DNA from: DATAYA01 sp963754235
Lineage (GTDB): Bacteria; Pseudomonadota; Alphaproteobacteria; Acetobacterales; Acetobacteraceae
NCBI GenBank assembly: GCA_963754235.1
Contig: CAVWFK010000005.1
Coordinates: 1-64,000, forward strand
Length of the DNA: 64,000 bases
Direction: 5' to 3'
Positions 33,122-42,100 of this stretch are shown here, piece after piece. The first letter of the stretch is position 1. Every line of letters starts with the position of its first letter. Made by a program: the position numbers and the translations under genes. The notes below the pieces were generated by a model. The model was not told the DNA's origin. It did no database searches and saw only the letters and a program-made list of their open reading frames with translations.

Positions 33122-34270
33122 TCACGCAGCTTCCGGCGCCACCCAGCCGCGGCGCTCGCGCCAGTCGGCGGCCAGGTTGGCGAAGCGCGAGAGGCGCAGC
33201 TTTTCCAGATCCGCAAAGCTGCACCGGCCGTCGATCACCAGATCACGGATCGCGTGCCCGGTCGCGGGGGAGAGGCCGAAGCCGACGCTCGACATCGTGG
33301 CGACCGTGACGTTCTCCGGCTCGTCCAGCCGTTCGAGCACCGGCCGCCCGTCGGGCGTGTTCTCGATCAGCCCGGCCCAGCTTCGGATCACGCGCGCATG
33401 GGCGGCGCGCGGAAACAGCGCCGCGAGCCGTGCCGCGAGATTTCCCACGAGCGGTGATCCCGGCCGCGGCAGCGCGCCGTACAGGGGAAGCGCATCGATC
33501 CATTCGTGCGGGCCGCCGCCGTAAGCCAAATTGCCGCGCAGCGTCTGCCGTCCGTACAGGCCGTTGCCGTCCACGCCGCCCACCGCCATCAGTTCCAGCG
33601 GCTCGGTGACGATCATCTCCGCCCGCGCCGGCGCCAGCGGCAGACGCTGGCCGAGCATCGCCAGCAGCGCGTCGGTCTGCGGCCCGGCGGCGATCACCAG
33701 CGCCTCGCAGCCGAAGCGCCCGGCGTTGGTTTCGATGCCGACGACGCGGCCGCCGCGCTCCTCGATGCCGGTCACGGCGGTGTGCTGCATGATGCGCGCG
33801 GAATGGTCCTGCGCGGCCCAGGCATAGGCCTGCACGGTGCGCTGCGGATTGGCCTGGCCGCCGAAATGCAGATAGACCCCGCCCACGCACGCGCCCGCGA
33901 GCGGCACCAGTGCCCGCACCTGGTGGGGGTCGAGCTCGTCGTAGGTGAAGCCGAACCCGGCCCCGCCGCGCGCGGTTCGCTGCGCACGCGCGAGCTGCTG
34001 CTCGTCGAGGCCGATGACGATGCGCTCGCGCCGGTATTCGGTGGGATAGCCGAGCAGCTCGTCCATCTGCGGCCACAGGCGCTGCTCCTCGCGGAACAGC
34101 GGGCTTTGGAAATGCGTGCAGCCGCCGCCGTTGCGCCCCGAGGCTTCCCAGCCGACGATGCCCTTGTCGATCACCAGCACGTCGTGGCCCTCGCGCGCCA
34201 GCCACCACGCGGAGGAAAGGCCGGTGACGCCGCCGCCGATGATGACGATGGCCGCGCCGCGCTCGCTCAC
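33122..34270 (-). CDS. FAD-dependent amine/amino-acid oxidoreductase (DadA/HcnC-like subunit)
   Basis: 382 residues from the GTG at 34270. Dinucleotide fold VIIGGGVTGLSSAWWLAREG at the N-terminus, then ASGRNGGG, LVIAAGPQTDALL and GLIENTPDGRPV with SSVGFGLSPATGHAIRDLV at the C-terminus, the DAO fold (PF01266). GTG overlaps the stop of the upstream gene by four bases (GTGA). Paired with that gene it forms a HcnB/HcnC or octopine/nopaline-oxidase type membrane amine dehydrogenase oxidising an amino acid or opine at the inner face. The real electron acceptor and substrate are unknown. Confidence 0.85.
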   Translation of the reverse strand: MSERGAAIVIIGGGVTGLSSAWWLAREGHDVLVIDKGIVGWEASGRNGGGCTHFQSPLFREEQRLWPQMDELLGYPTEYRRERIVIGLDEQQLARAQRTARGGAGFGFTYDELDPHQVRALVPLAGACVGGVYLHFGGQANPQRTVQAYAWAAQDHSARIMQHTAVTGIEERGGRVVGIETNAGRFGCEALVIAAGPQTDALLAMLGQRLPLAPARAEMIVTEPLELMAVGGVDGNGLYGRQTLRGNLAYGGGPHEWIDALPLYGALPRPGSPLVGNLAARLAALFPRAAHARVIRSWAGLIENTPDGRPVLERLDEPENVTVATMSSVGFGLSPATGHAIRDLVIDGRCSFADLEKLRLSRFANLAADWRERRGWVAPEAA

Positions 34271-35709
34271 AGGTGCCCCATGCCGTGCTCGTGCTCCCGC
34301 TCTGTACCGATATCGGCGTATGGCGTCCACTGGCTGTCGATGCCGAACCACACGTCCCAGCCGGCGCGCATCGGCTCCTGCTCGGGGCTCGCGAGCAGCC
34401 CGAGCGGCAGCGGGCGGAGCGGCGCGCGATAGCCGGCGAGCGGGATTTCTCCGGGGTCAACCCCCGTGCCGAGGGCGAGCAGCATCGCCACCTGCTCGCG
34501 GCAGCGCCGCGCCTGGCACGGCCCCATGCAGGCGCGTGTGAGGCGCTTGATCTGGTCCTGGTTCACCGGGCCGTCCTGCGCGAGACGGAGAAGATCGCGC
34601 GTGGCCATGCGCTGCGGTGCGGGGCCGAGATAGCGCGGCGGCCGCACGCCGAGCAGCTCGCCGCGGGAGACTTCTTCGCACAGGCACGCGGGTGCGTCCG
34701 CGCCGCCCGTCTCCAGCAGCCGGCGCATCCAGTCGAGCGCATGGGTGGGGTCCGTCTCGACGCCAGCGCAGTCGCCGACCGCGCGCACGCCCGGAAGCGG
34801 CGTCGCTGTCTCGGGTACATACCCGCCTCGCTCCGGCCGCCAGACCAGCTTGGCTCCGAGCACATCCAGCAGCTCGACATTCGGCACGCGGCCGATGGCG
34901 AGGCAGATCGTGTCGCAGGGGATGGTTCGTTGCGCACCGGACGCGTCCACCAGCACGGCGGCCGCGACCCCGTCCGTGGCGCCCTCGGCCGCCAGGATCG
35001 TGTGCCCGTCGAGCTGTTCCACGCCGCTCGCGGCGAGGCGCTCGCGCGCTGCCGCCGGTGCTTGCGGGGTCTCGCGCACCTCTACGATAGCGGCGACTTC
35101 GCAGCCGTGATCGAGTGCCAGTGCGGTGGTTGCGAGCGCGAATGGTCCGCCGCCGAGCACCACGAGCCGCCGGCCGGCGAAGGCGCCGTAGCGGACCAGC
35201 AGCGCGTGCAGCGCTTGCGCGCCCATGACACCCGGCAGTTCCGCGCCGGTGAAACCCAGCACGAGATCGCGCGCGCCAGCCGCGACCACGAGTTCGGAGA
35301 AGCCGCACAGCCAGGAATGCTCGGCATCGGCCAGCCCGACCACCGGCCCGGGCAGCGCCGCCAGCGCCGGGCCGGGCCGCCATGCCCCCCACGCACAGGT
35401 GCCGAGGCGCACATCGACGCCGAGATCGTAGGCGGTCGCGAGGTCCGGGCTGGCCGCCAGCACCTGTTCGAGCATCCGCGCCGGGTTCTGCACCGCGGCG
35501 GTGGCGCGGCCGCCGAACAGCAGCGGGATGTCCATGCCGATCAGCGACGGCGGCACCGGGTTTTCGTCGATGAGGATCACGGATCGCCCGGCTCGCGCGC
35601 CGGCCAGCGCCGCGGCGATGCCGGCGGGGCCGGCCCCGATCACGAGCAGGTCGGCGTGCTCGGCGAGGGGGAAATGCGCGGCGGAAGCGGCGTGGGGGTC
35701 GGTTGTCAT
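34267..35709 (-). CDS. FAD/NAD(P) oxidoreductase with BFD-like [2Fe-2S] C-terminus (HcnB/OoxA-like)
   Basis: 480 residues. N-terminal FAD site LLVIGAGPAGIAAALAGARA, second nucleotide site LVVLGGGPFALATTALAL, and VRAVGDCAGV of pyridine-nucleotide-disulfide oxidoreductases. The C-terminal Cys set CLCEEVS and CMGPCQARRC is the BFD-like iron-sulfur domain seen in HcnB and the A subunit of octopine/nopaline oxidases. The start at 35709 has little SD. The stop overlaps the downstream gene (GTGA). The third, small ferredoxin-like HcnA subunit usually encoded upstream is not present before this gene. Confidence 0.85.
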   Translation of the reverse strand: MTTDPHAASAAHFPLAEHADLLVIGAGPAGIAAALAGARAGRSVILIDENPVPPSLIGMDIPLLFGGRATAAVQNPARMLEQVLAASPDLATAYDLGVDVRLGTCAWGAWRPGPALAALPGPVVGLADAEHSWLCGFSELVVAAGARDLVLGFTGAELPGVMGAQALHALLVRYGAFAGRRLVVLGGGPFALATTALALDHGCEVAAIVEVRETPQAPAAARERLAASGVEQLDGHTILAAEGATDGVAAAVLVDASGAQRTIPCDTICLAIGRVPNVELLDVLGAKLVWRPERGGYVPETATPLPGVRAVGDCAGVETDPTHALDWMRRLLETGGADAPACLCEEVSRGELLGVRPPRYLGPAPQRMATRDLLRLAQDGPVNQDQIKRLTRACMGPCQARRCREQVAMLLALGTGVDPGEIPLAGYRAPLRPLPLGLLASPEQEPMRAGWDVWFGIDSQWTPYADIGTEREHEHGMGHL

Positions 35710-35830
35710 GAGGCGAATTTAGCACGCCCGTGCAGCCGGCGTCATTCCCAAGCGGCGCGGTGGATGGCCTGCCTTGGGGGGAAGCGGACGCTCGCTTCTG
35801 GAAAAATATAGTAGGAGGAATAACGCACGG

Positions 35831-35859
35831 TTGACGCACCAAACCTGACAACGTATGCC
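35831..35859 (+). promoter_or_regulatory. Putative leaderless sigma-70 promoter of the CBS-HEPN gene
   Basis: TTGACG (35831-35836), 17 bases, TATGCC (35854-35859). The -10 box ends 6 bases before ATG 35866, so transcription should start at about the A of ATG, and there is no ribosome binding site. That is the geometry of a leaderless mRNA. The -10 match is only 3 of 6. Confidence 0.4.
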
Positions 35860-35865
35860 TAGTCT

Positions 35866-37015
35866 ATGGAAATCCCAGACAAAATTCGATACGCAGCGCA
35901 GCGACTGAAAGATGGCCATAGGGTTAACGGCATCACTGTACGCGACTTCCTCAGTCATTTCGGAGCCAAACGGCGAGGGGCTATTAAGGTCGAGGGGATA
36001 CGTAGAATTCTAGATTCTCTCGATCTCCAAACTGAACCAGATTTTGAAAGCGTTTGGATTGATGAACCCATCTGGCTGCGGCTCAAAGGCGGTGTGCCAG
36101 CCAAAGGCACCGCCTCGGCGTCGACGGATTGGACTGGCGATGACCAAGCCAGCGCTGATCTCGAGGAAATCGTTCTTGAGAGCACGCCGTCGGCGGTTAA
36201 GCAGGCGATCGAACAATCCGAAGTTGGCACCCACCTCAGCAGAACCCGAGGCGCCTGAGGGAGGGGCGGAGTTAGACGTGGCCGACCCCACATTCCGAAT
36301 TGGCAGGTTACCGGCCGCAAACAAACCTCTTGTCGCCGTCGATCAATGCGATGATGTCGCCCGCGCGGTCACACTCATGCTACAGTACGACTTCTCGCAG
36401 CTCCCTGTCATGCAGGGCGAACGCGAGGTAAAGGGCGTAGTTACTTGGAAGGCCATCGGCTCTAAGCAGGCGCTCGCTTGTAAATGTGAGCGCGTCGCAG
36501 ACTGTCGCGAGGATGCGCGTATCGTCAACTCAAATCGAACCTTGTTCGATGCGATCCCCACTATTGTGGAACACGGTTACGTTTTGGTTCGCCAGCGCGA
36601 TAGAAAAATTTCGGGCATTGTGACGGCCAGTGACCTAAGTTTGCAGTTCCAAGCGCTGGCCGAGCCGTTCCTTCTACTCCGAGAAATCGAACTCCACGTG
36701 CGTCGGCTTATTAGAGGAAAAGTTACAACAGGGGACATCGCTTTGCTCGGTGCTCCGGCTCCCGCAAGCCCTCCATTGCAAGACATAGCAGAACTTACGT
36801 TTGGTGGGTATGTCCGGTTGTTCCAGCATCCGCAGGTCTGGGAGAGGCTGAATTTGAGGATTGATCGTGTCGTTCTTACAAACCTACTAGACGACGTTCG
36901 CAAGATTCGTAACGATGTCATGCATTTCGACCCTGACCCCATGACGCCGGAGGAACTTGGCACTCTCAAAACGGCCGTTCACTTCATGCAAGAACTTTAC
37001 GAGCTTGTGCCATAA
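35866..37015 (+). pseudogene. CBS-domain/HEPN-like protein, split by a frameshift
   Basis: Two frames join into one protein of about 380 residues. Part A (35866 to about 36230) starts MEIPDKIRYAAQRLKDGHRV and holds GITVRDFLSHFGAKRRG and EPDFESVWID, a probable nucleic-acid-binding module. Part B (about 36220-37015) holds a CBS pair (PVMQGEREVKGVVTWKAIGS; DRKISGIVTASDLSLQFQ) and a C-terminal helical domain with IRNDVMHF, an Arg-x4-His motif as in HEPN RNases (36908-36925). Homologues known to me are continuous. GC is clearly lower than its neighbours, suggesting transfer. The frame ends at 36258; a weaker alternative is a second gene starting at GTG 36279 after GAGGGAGG. Possible nucleotide-sensing abortive-infection factor; role is inference. 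Confidence 0.7.
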
Positions 37016-37095
37016 ATAACAGATACTCCTCGGGTTCGTGTATCGCTTGGGGCGTCCACCTGATGCTTTCGCCGGCCGCAAGAGCCTGCGCGCTG

Positions 37096-37386
37096 TCAGA
37101 GACCGGCGTGCTTCCGTTCCGTAGCGCATAGGAGACATTTGCAGCGATCTACGGCGCGGAGCCTGCGCGTCCGGCGCGGCTGCGCCAATACCGCGCCCAC
37201 TCGATCCGCCGCACGCCGCGCCGCTGCCTGCTTCCTGCCGGGGAATGGATGGACGATCGCGCCTCGCGACACGGCCGCGTCCACCGCGGTCGGGAACGAC
37301 AGCACATCGACGATCACCAGCACCGCGACCCGCGCGCGCAGCGCCGCGATCCCGGCGAGGCCCCATTCGCTCAGCGCGCGGTCCAT
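37096..37386 (-). pseudogene. N-terminal fragment of a 2-phosphosulfolactate phosphatase-like (ComB) gene
   Basis: From 37386: MDRALSEWGLAGIAALRARV, AVLVIVDVLSFPTAVDAAVS and RGAIVHPFPGR match the first 60 residues of ComB-family phosphatases (PF04029; usually about 230-250 residues). After VLAQPRRTRR the sequence no longer fits and the frame stops at 37096. The 3' part was lost, possibly when the CBS-HEPN block arrived next to it. Confidence 0.6.
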
Positions 37387-37396
37387 TCCCGCTCGC

Positions 37397-38425
37397 TTAC
37401 GATTTGAGGAACGCCGCCAGCATGTCGGCGCGCTTCATCGTCACCCATGCCGCCGCCGCCGCTGATCCCCAAGCCGGATAGGCGACGGCCGCGAACGCGC
37501 CCCAGGCATCGCGATACCCGGCCCACACCGACTGCGTGTCGGCGATGCCCTGCTTCGTCACCGTGCCCCAATCCCCCATAAGCGCCGGGCCGGCCGCCGC
37601 GATGCGGGCGAGGATGGCGTTCATCCGCACGGTCGCGGCGCGGAGCTGCGCCGTGCCAAGCGGCGGCGGCCGGCCGGCCCCCAGCCGCTCGATCATGTCG
37701 AGGAAATCCCGATCCTGGAGCTCTTCCTCCTCAACGACGAAGGCGCCGCGCAGGGTGCCGCTCAGATCGATCTCGTTGCCCCCGCGCGCCTGCGCCCAGG
37801 CCGCCTGCGCGTGGCGCAGTTGCGCGAACCGCGCCGACGCTGCGCCGTGCAGCCGTGCGGCATAGGCGTCGAGCACCGCCTGCCGCTTCGCCGCCGCGAT
37901 CCGCTGGTCGTGGGCGGCGCAGAATCCGCCGGCAAGGCCGCTGGTGACGTCCTCGCACCAGGAGAAGTCATGCCCCGTCCAGTGCGCCGCCGCCTTCGCC
38001 GCGAGGTCCGCGACGCGCCCATCCACCTCGGCGGGCGCGCCGCCGATCCGGCAGGCGAAGTGCGTCGCGAGCCGCAAGTCGCGCCGCGCGCCGATGCCGT
38101 TGGCGTAGATCGTCATCAGCATCACATTGCCCGAAAAGCCGCTGCCGTCATCGGCCTTGGTGCCGCGCTGGGCGAAGGCGCACAACCGCGCCTGAGCCGG
38201 GTCGGGCGGCCGGCCGATGCCGTAATAGAGCGCCTCGGCGTCGCACCCGGCCAGCGCCGCCGCCTGCGCGGCCGTCGGCAGGTCGGCAGGCGGCGGCGCT
38301 GCGGCTGCGACGGATACGCAGATGCGTCGCGTGGTAGGGGACGCGTCCGACCCGCCCGCGCCTTGCGCCTGTGCCGCGGAGGCAAGGGCGATCAGGCAAA
38401 GAGCCGCAGAGATTGCGGTTCGCAT
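37397..38425 (-). CDS. Exported LprI-like (DUF1311) protein
   Basis: 342 residues from the ATG at 38425, chosen because the signal peptide MRTAISAALCLIALASAAQA starts there; the longer frame adds 21 unrelated residues. The C-terminal half contains a DUF1311/LprI-type stretch: EDVTSGLAGGFCAAHDQRI, ARLHGAASARFAQLRHAQAA and W..ARGGNEIDLSGT. DUF1311 proteins are small periplasmic Cys proteins, some acting as lysozyme inhibitors. Cys residues in CVSVAA, GCDAEA, CAFAQR, CRIGG, CEDVT and CAAHD may form disulfides. Gene starts are divergent from vapB, 81 bases apart. Confidence 0.65.
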   Translation of the reverse strand: MRTAISAALCLIALASAAQAQGAGGSDASPTTRRICVSVAAAAPPPADLPTAAQAAALAGCDAEALYYGIGRPPDPAQARLCAFAQRGTKADDGSGFSGNVMLMTIYANGIGARRDLRLATHFACRIGGAPAEVDGRVADLAAKAAAHWTGHDFSWCEDVTSGLAGGFCAAHDQRIAAAKRQAVLDAYAARLHGAASARFAQLRHAQAAWAQARGGNEIDLSGTLRGAFVVEEEELQDRDFLDMIERLGAGRPPPLGTAQLRAATVRMNAILARIAAAGPALMGDWGTVTKQGIADTQSVWAGYRDAWGAFAAVAYPAWGSAAAAAWVTMKRADMLAAFLKS

Positions 38426-38464
38426 GGAACGTTCCGATGCACCGGCATTGTTTTCCGCATCAGA

Positions 38465-38484
38465 TGATGCCATATTTGATGCCA
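38465..38484 (+). promoter_or_regulatory. Direct repeat upstream of vapBC, candidate operator
   Basis: TGATGCCA occurs at 38465-38472 and again at 38477-38484, 12 bases apart, about 25-40 bases before the antitoxin ATG. The first copy also pairs with CATCAGATGATG just upstream. Such repeats are typical of VapB operators, but no promoter box is clear. Confidence 0.4.
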
Positions 38485-38506
38485 CCATAGCAACGGGAGG
38501 CTCGCC

Positions 38507-38704
38507 ATGCGCACGACCATCGTGCTCGACGATGATTTGCTGGCCGAGGCGCGCGCCCTCACCGGGATCGCCGAGAAGTCGGCCCTGGTGCGCGAGGCTC
38601 TCAAGGCGCTGCTCGAACGCGAAAGCGCGCGGCGGCTGGCCCGCCTTGGCGGCACCGAGCCGGAGCTGCGAGCGCCGCCGCGACGGCGACCGGCCGCGGA
38701 GTGA
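38507..38704 (+). CDS. vapB: VapB-type antitoxin
   Basis: 65 residues (MRTTIVLDDDLLAEARALTG, KSALVREALKALLERES), the ribbon-helix-helix fold of VapB antitoxins (PF09957). GGGAGG lies 8-13 bases before ATG 38507. The stop overlaps the toxin GTG by 4 bases (GTGA at 38701). It should bind and inhibit the PIN toxin and repress the operon. Confidence 0.88.
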   Translation: MRTTIVLDDDLLAEARALTGIAEKSALVREALKALLERESARRLARLGGTEPELRAPPRRRPAAE

Positions 38705-39072
38705 TCCTGGTCGATACCTCGATTTGGGTCGATCACCTTCGAGGCGGCGATGACGCTCTTGCGCAACTGCTCGGGAATCGCGCGGTCCTGGCGCATCCCT
38801 TCATCGTCGGCGAGCTGGCGCTCGGCCACTTGCGCCAGCGCAGCAGTGTCCTGCGCGCGTTCTTTCGCTTGCCCCATGCGATCGTTGCGCGCAATGACGA
38901 GGTGCTGCATTTCATTGAGCGGCACGACCTGTCCGGTCGTGGGATCGGGTATGTCGATGCGCATCTGCTGGCGGCCGTGTGCCTGACCACGGACGCGGCG
39001 CTCTGGACGCGCGACCGACGGTTGCGCGCGGTGGCCGAACGGCTCTCAGTCGCCGCCCGAGCGGTCGATTGA
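38701..39072 (+). CDS. vapC: VapC-type PIN-domain toxin
   Basis: 123 residues. Acidic PIN residues: Asp5 in LVDTSIWVDHLR, Glu in FIVGELALG, Asp in GYVDAHLLAA and Asp in LWTRDRRL. VapC proteins are Mg-dependent RNases, usually cutting tRNA or 23S rRNA. The GTG start overlaps the antitoxin stop, so translation is coupled. Length is typical. Confidence 0.9.
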   Translation: MILVDTSIWVDHLRGGDDALAQLLGNRAVLAHPFIVGELALGHLRQRSSVLRAFFRLPHAIVARNDEVLHFIERHDLSGRGIGYVDAHLLAAVCLTTDAALWTRDRRLRAVAERLSVAARAVD

Positions 39073-39174
39073 AGCGGGAACCGGAGCGTTACCGGACCGC
39101 TGATCGGCTCCCGGCGCGGCTTGCGGGCGTTGCCGAGCCGCCGCATAAACCCACCGGCAGCGAGGCAGGCAGGC

Positions 39175-42100
39175 ATGGCGGGAACGGGCGCGCGGTATCG
39201 CATCGGCTTCGACATCGGCGGCACCTTCACCGATTTCATCCTGCTGGATGCCGAACGCGCGCGCATCCGCCTGCACAAATGCCTTACCACGTCCGAAGAT
39301 CCCTCGATCGGCGCGCTCGCCGGCCTTGACGAGTTGATACGCGATGCGGGTGTCGCCTTCGGCGAGGTGGCCGAGATCGTCCACGGCACCACGCTCGTCA
39401 CCAACGCGCTGATCGAGCGGCGCGGGGCGAAGCTCGGCCTGCTCACCACGCGCGGCTTCCGCGACATCCTGGAGATGGGCACCGAGCAGCGCTACGACAT
39501 CTACGATCTGTTCCTGCGCTATCCGCCGCCGCTGGTGCCGCGCCGGCGGCGGCTCGAAGTCGCCGAACGGATGGACCGCGACGGGCGCGTGGTGCAGCCG
39601 CTCGACGAAGCGGATTTACGCGACGCCATCCGCTCGCTGCTCGCCGACGGCGTCGACGCGGTCGCGATCTGCTTCCTGCACGCCTATCGCAACCCCGCGC
39701 ACGAGCGCCGTGCCGCCGCGATCCTGCGCGAAATGGCGCCCACGCTCGCGATCTCGCTCTCGTCGGACGTGGTTGCCGAGATGTGGGAATACCAGCGCTG
39801 CACGACGACCTGCGCCAACGCCTATGTGCAGCCGCATTTCGACCGCTATCTGCGCCGCATCGAGCGCGAGCTGTGGCAGCGCGGTTTTCGCGGCGCGCTC
39901 AGGCTGATGCATTCGGCGGGCGGCCTCATCTCGCCCGAGACCGCACGCGCATTTCCGGTCCGCCTGCTGGAGAGCGGGCCGGCGGGTGGCGGACTTGCGA
40001 CCGTCCTGTTCGGCCGTGCCGCCGGGCTTGATGACGTCATCAGCTTCGACATGGGCGGCACCACCGCGAAGGCGTGCCTGATCGAGGGCGGGCGGCCCGA
40101 GATCGCACCGATGATGGAGGCGGCGCGCGTGCACCGCTTCAAGCGCGGCTCGGGCCTGCCGATCAAGGCGCCGGTGATCGACATGATCGAGATTGGCGCA
40201 GGCGGCGGCTCGATCGCGGCGATCGACGAGACCGGGTTGCTGCGCGTCGGGCCGCGCTCGGCCGGCGCCGATCCCGGCCCCGCCTGCTACGGCCAGGGCG
40301 GCACCGAACCTACCGTCACCGACGCCAATCTTCTGCTCGGCTACTACGACCCGTCGTTTTTCCTCGGCGGCCGGATGAAACTCGATCGCGATGCGGCGGA
40401 GCGCTCGCTCGCGACCGTGGGCGCGAAACTCGGGCTGTCCGCGATCGCGACCGCGTGGGGCGTCCACCGCCTGGTGACCGAGAACATGGCCGCCGCCGCG
40501 CGCATCCACATCGTCGAGCAGGGCCGTGACCCACGGCGCTACGCGATGGTCGGTTTCGGCGGCGCCGGCCCGGCGCACGCGGCCGGCGTCGCACGGCTGC
40601 TCGGCGTGCGCGAGGTGCTGATCCCGCCCGCGTCGGGTGCTGCGTCCGCGCTCGGCTTCCTCGCAGCACCCCTGAGTTTCGAGCAGGTGCGCTCTTATCC
40701 CCTGCGGCTCGATGCACCGGACGCGGCGGCGACGATCGCGCGCATCCTGGGCGAGCTGGCCGAGGCGGCGCGCGGCCGCCTGCGCGCCGCGGGCGTGGCG
40801 GAATCCGACATCCGCATCGAACGCTTGGCCGACATGCGGCTGGTGGGGCAGATGCACGAGATCAACGTGAAGCTGCCCGAAGGTTCCATACACGACGCGG
40901 CGCTGCCCGCGATCGGCGCGGCGTTCCGCGCCGCCTACACTGCGCGCTACACATCAATCTACGGCGGCATCGGCGCGCAGCTCATTTCGCTGCGCGTGCG
41001 GGCGATCGGGCCGGAGCCGGCGCTCAGCCTGACTGAAGCGGCGAGCGGCGAGGCGGGTGAGGCGCGCAAGGGCACGCGCGCGGCGTGGTTCGGCGAGGGC
41101 TTCGTCGAGGCGCCCGTGTTCGACCGTTACGCGCTCGCACCAGGCACCCGCATCGCCGGCCCGGCGATCGTCGAGGAGCGCGAGGCGACCACCATCATCG
41201 CACCCGGTGATGCGCTCACGGTCGATGCCGCAGGCACGCTGCGGATTGCCGTCGCGGTGCCCGCGCCCGCTGCGGCGCGGCTGCGCCCCGATACACCGCT
41301 CGCAGAGGCGCGGGCGCTGATCGAGGGCGATCCGGTGTCGCTGGAAATCATGTGGAGCCGGCTGGTCACGATTGCCGAGGAGATGTGGCACACGATCTGC
41401 CGCACCGCCTTCAGCCTGATTGTCTCCGAGGCGCAGGATTTCGCCTGCGAGCTGCTCGACCCGCACGGCGAGACGCTGGCGCACAGCCCGCGCGCGATGC
41501 CGGTGTTCAACCTCACCCTTCCCCGCGCGGTGAAGGCGCTGCTGGCGAAGCACCCCGCCGAAACGCTGCGGCCGGGCGACGTGCTGGTGACCAACGACCC
41601 GTGGCTGTGTGCGGGGCATCTGTTCGACATCGCCGTGGTGACGCCGGTGTTCCGCGACCGTCGGTTGGTGGCGCTGCTCGGCACAGTCGGCCATGTCGGC
41701 GATATCGGCGGCACCAAGGATTCGCTGCGGGCGCGCGAGATTTACGAGGAGGGCATCCAGATCCCGCCGATGATGCTGTATCGCGCGGGCGAGCCGAACC
41801 ATGATCTGCTGGCGCTGATCGCCGAGAACGTGCGCAAGAGCGAGGAAGTGTTGGGCGACGTTCACGCCTTCATCGCAGCCAACGCGCGCGGGGCCGAGCG
41901 GCTGCTCGCGTTCATGGACGAGTACGGGATGCACGATCTGGCGGCGCTGGCTGCCGTCGTGCAGGGCCGCGCCGAGGCGGCGATGCGCGCCGCGATTGCA
42001 GCACTCCCCGACGGCGAGTACCGCTCCGAGATCTTTAACAACCCGCTCGGGGAGAAGCTGCGCTATCCGCTGACGGTCACGGTGCGCGGCGATACGATAG

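Noticed and set aside
31234..33216. 660-residue open frame on the minus strand
   Set aside because: Antisense to the P1 peptidase and neighbouring genes; Arg/His-rich composition is that of a shadow frame in high-GC DNA.
34273..35811. 512-residue plus-strand frame
   Set aside because: Antisense to the HcnB-like gene, which has convincing FAD and Cys motifs.
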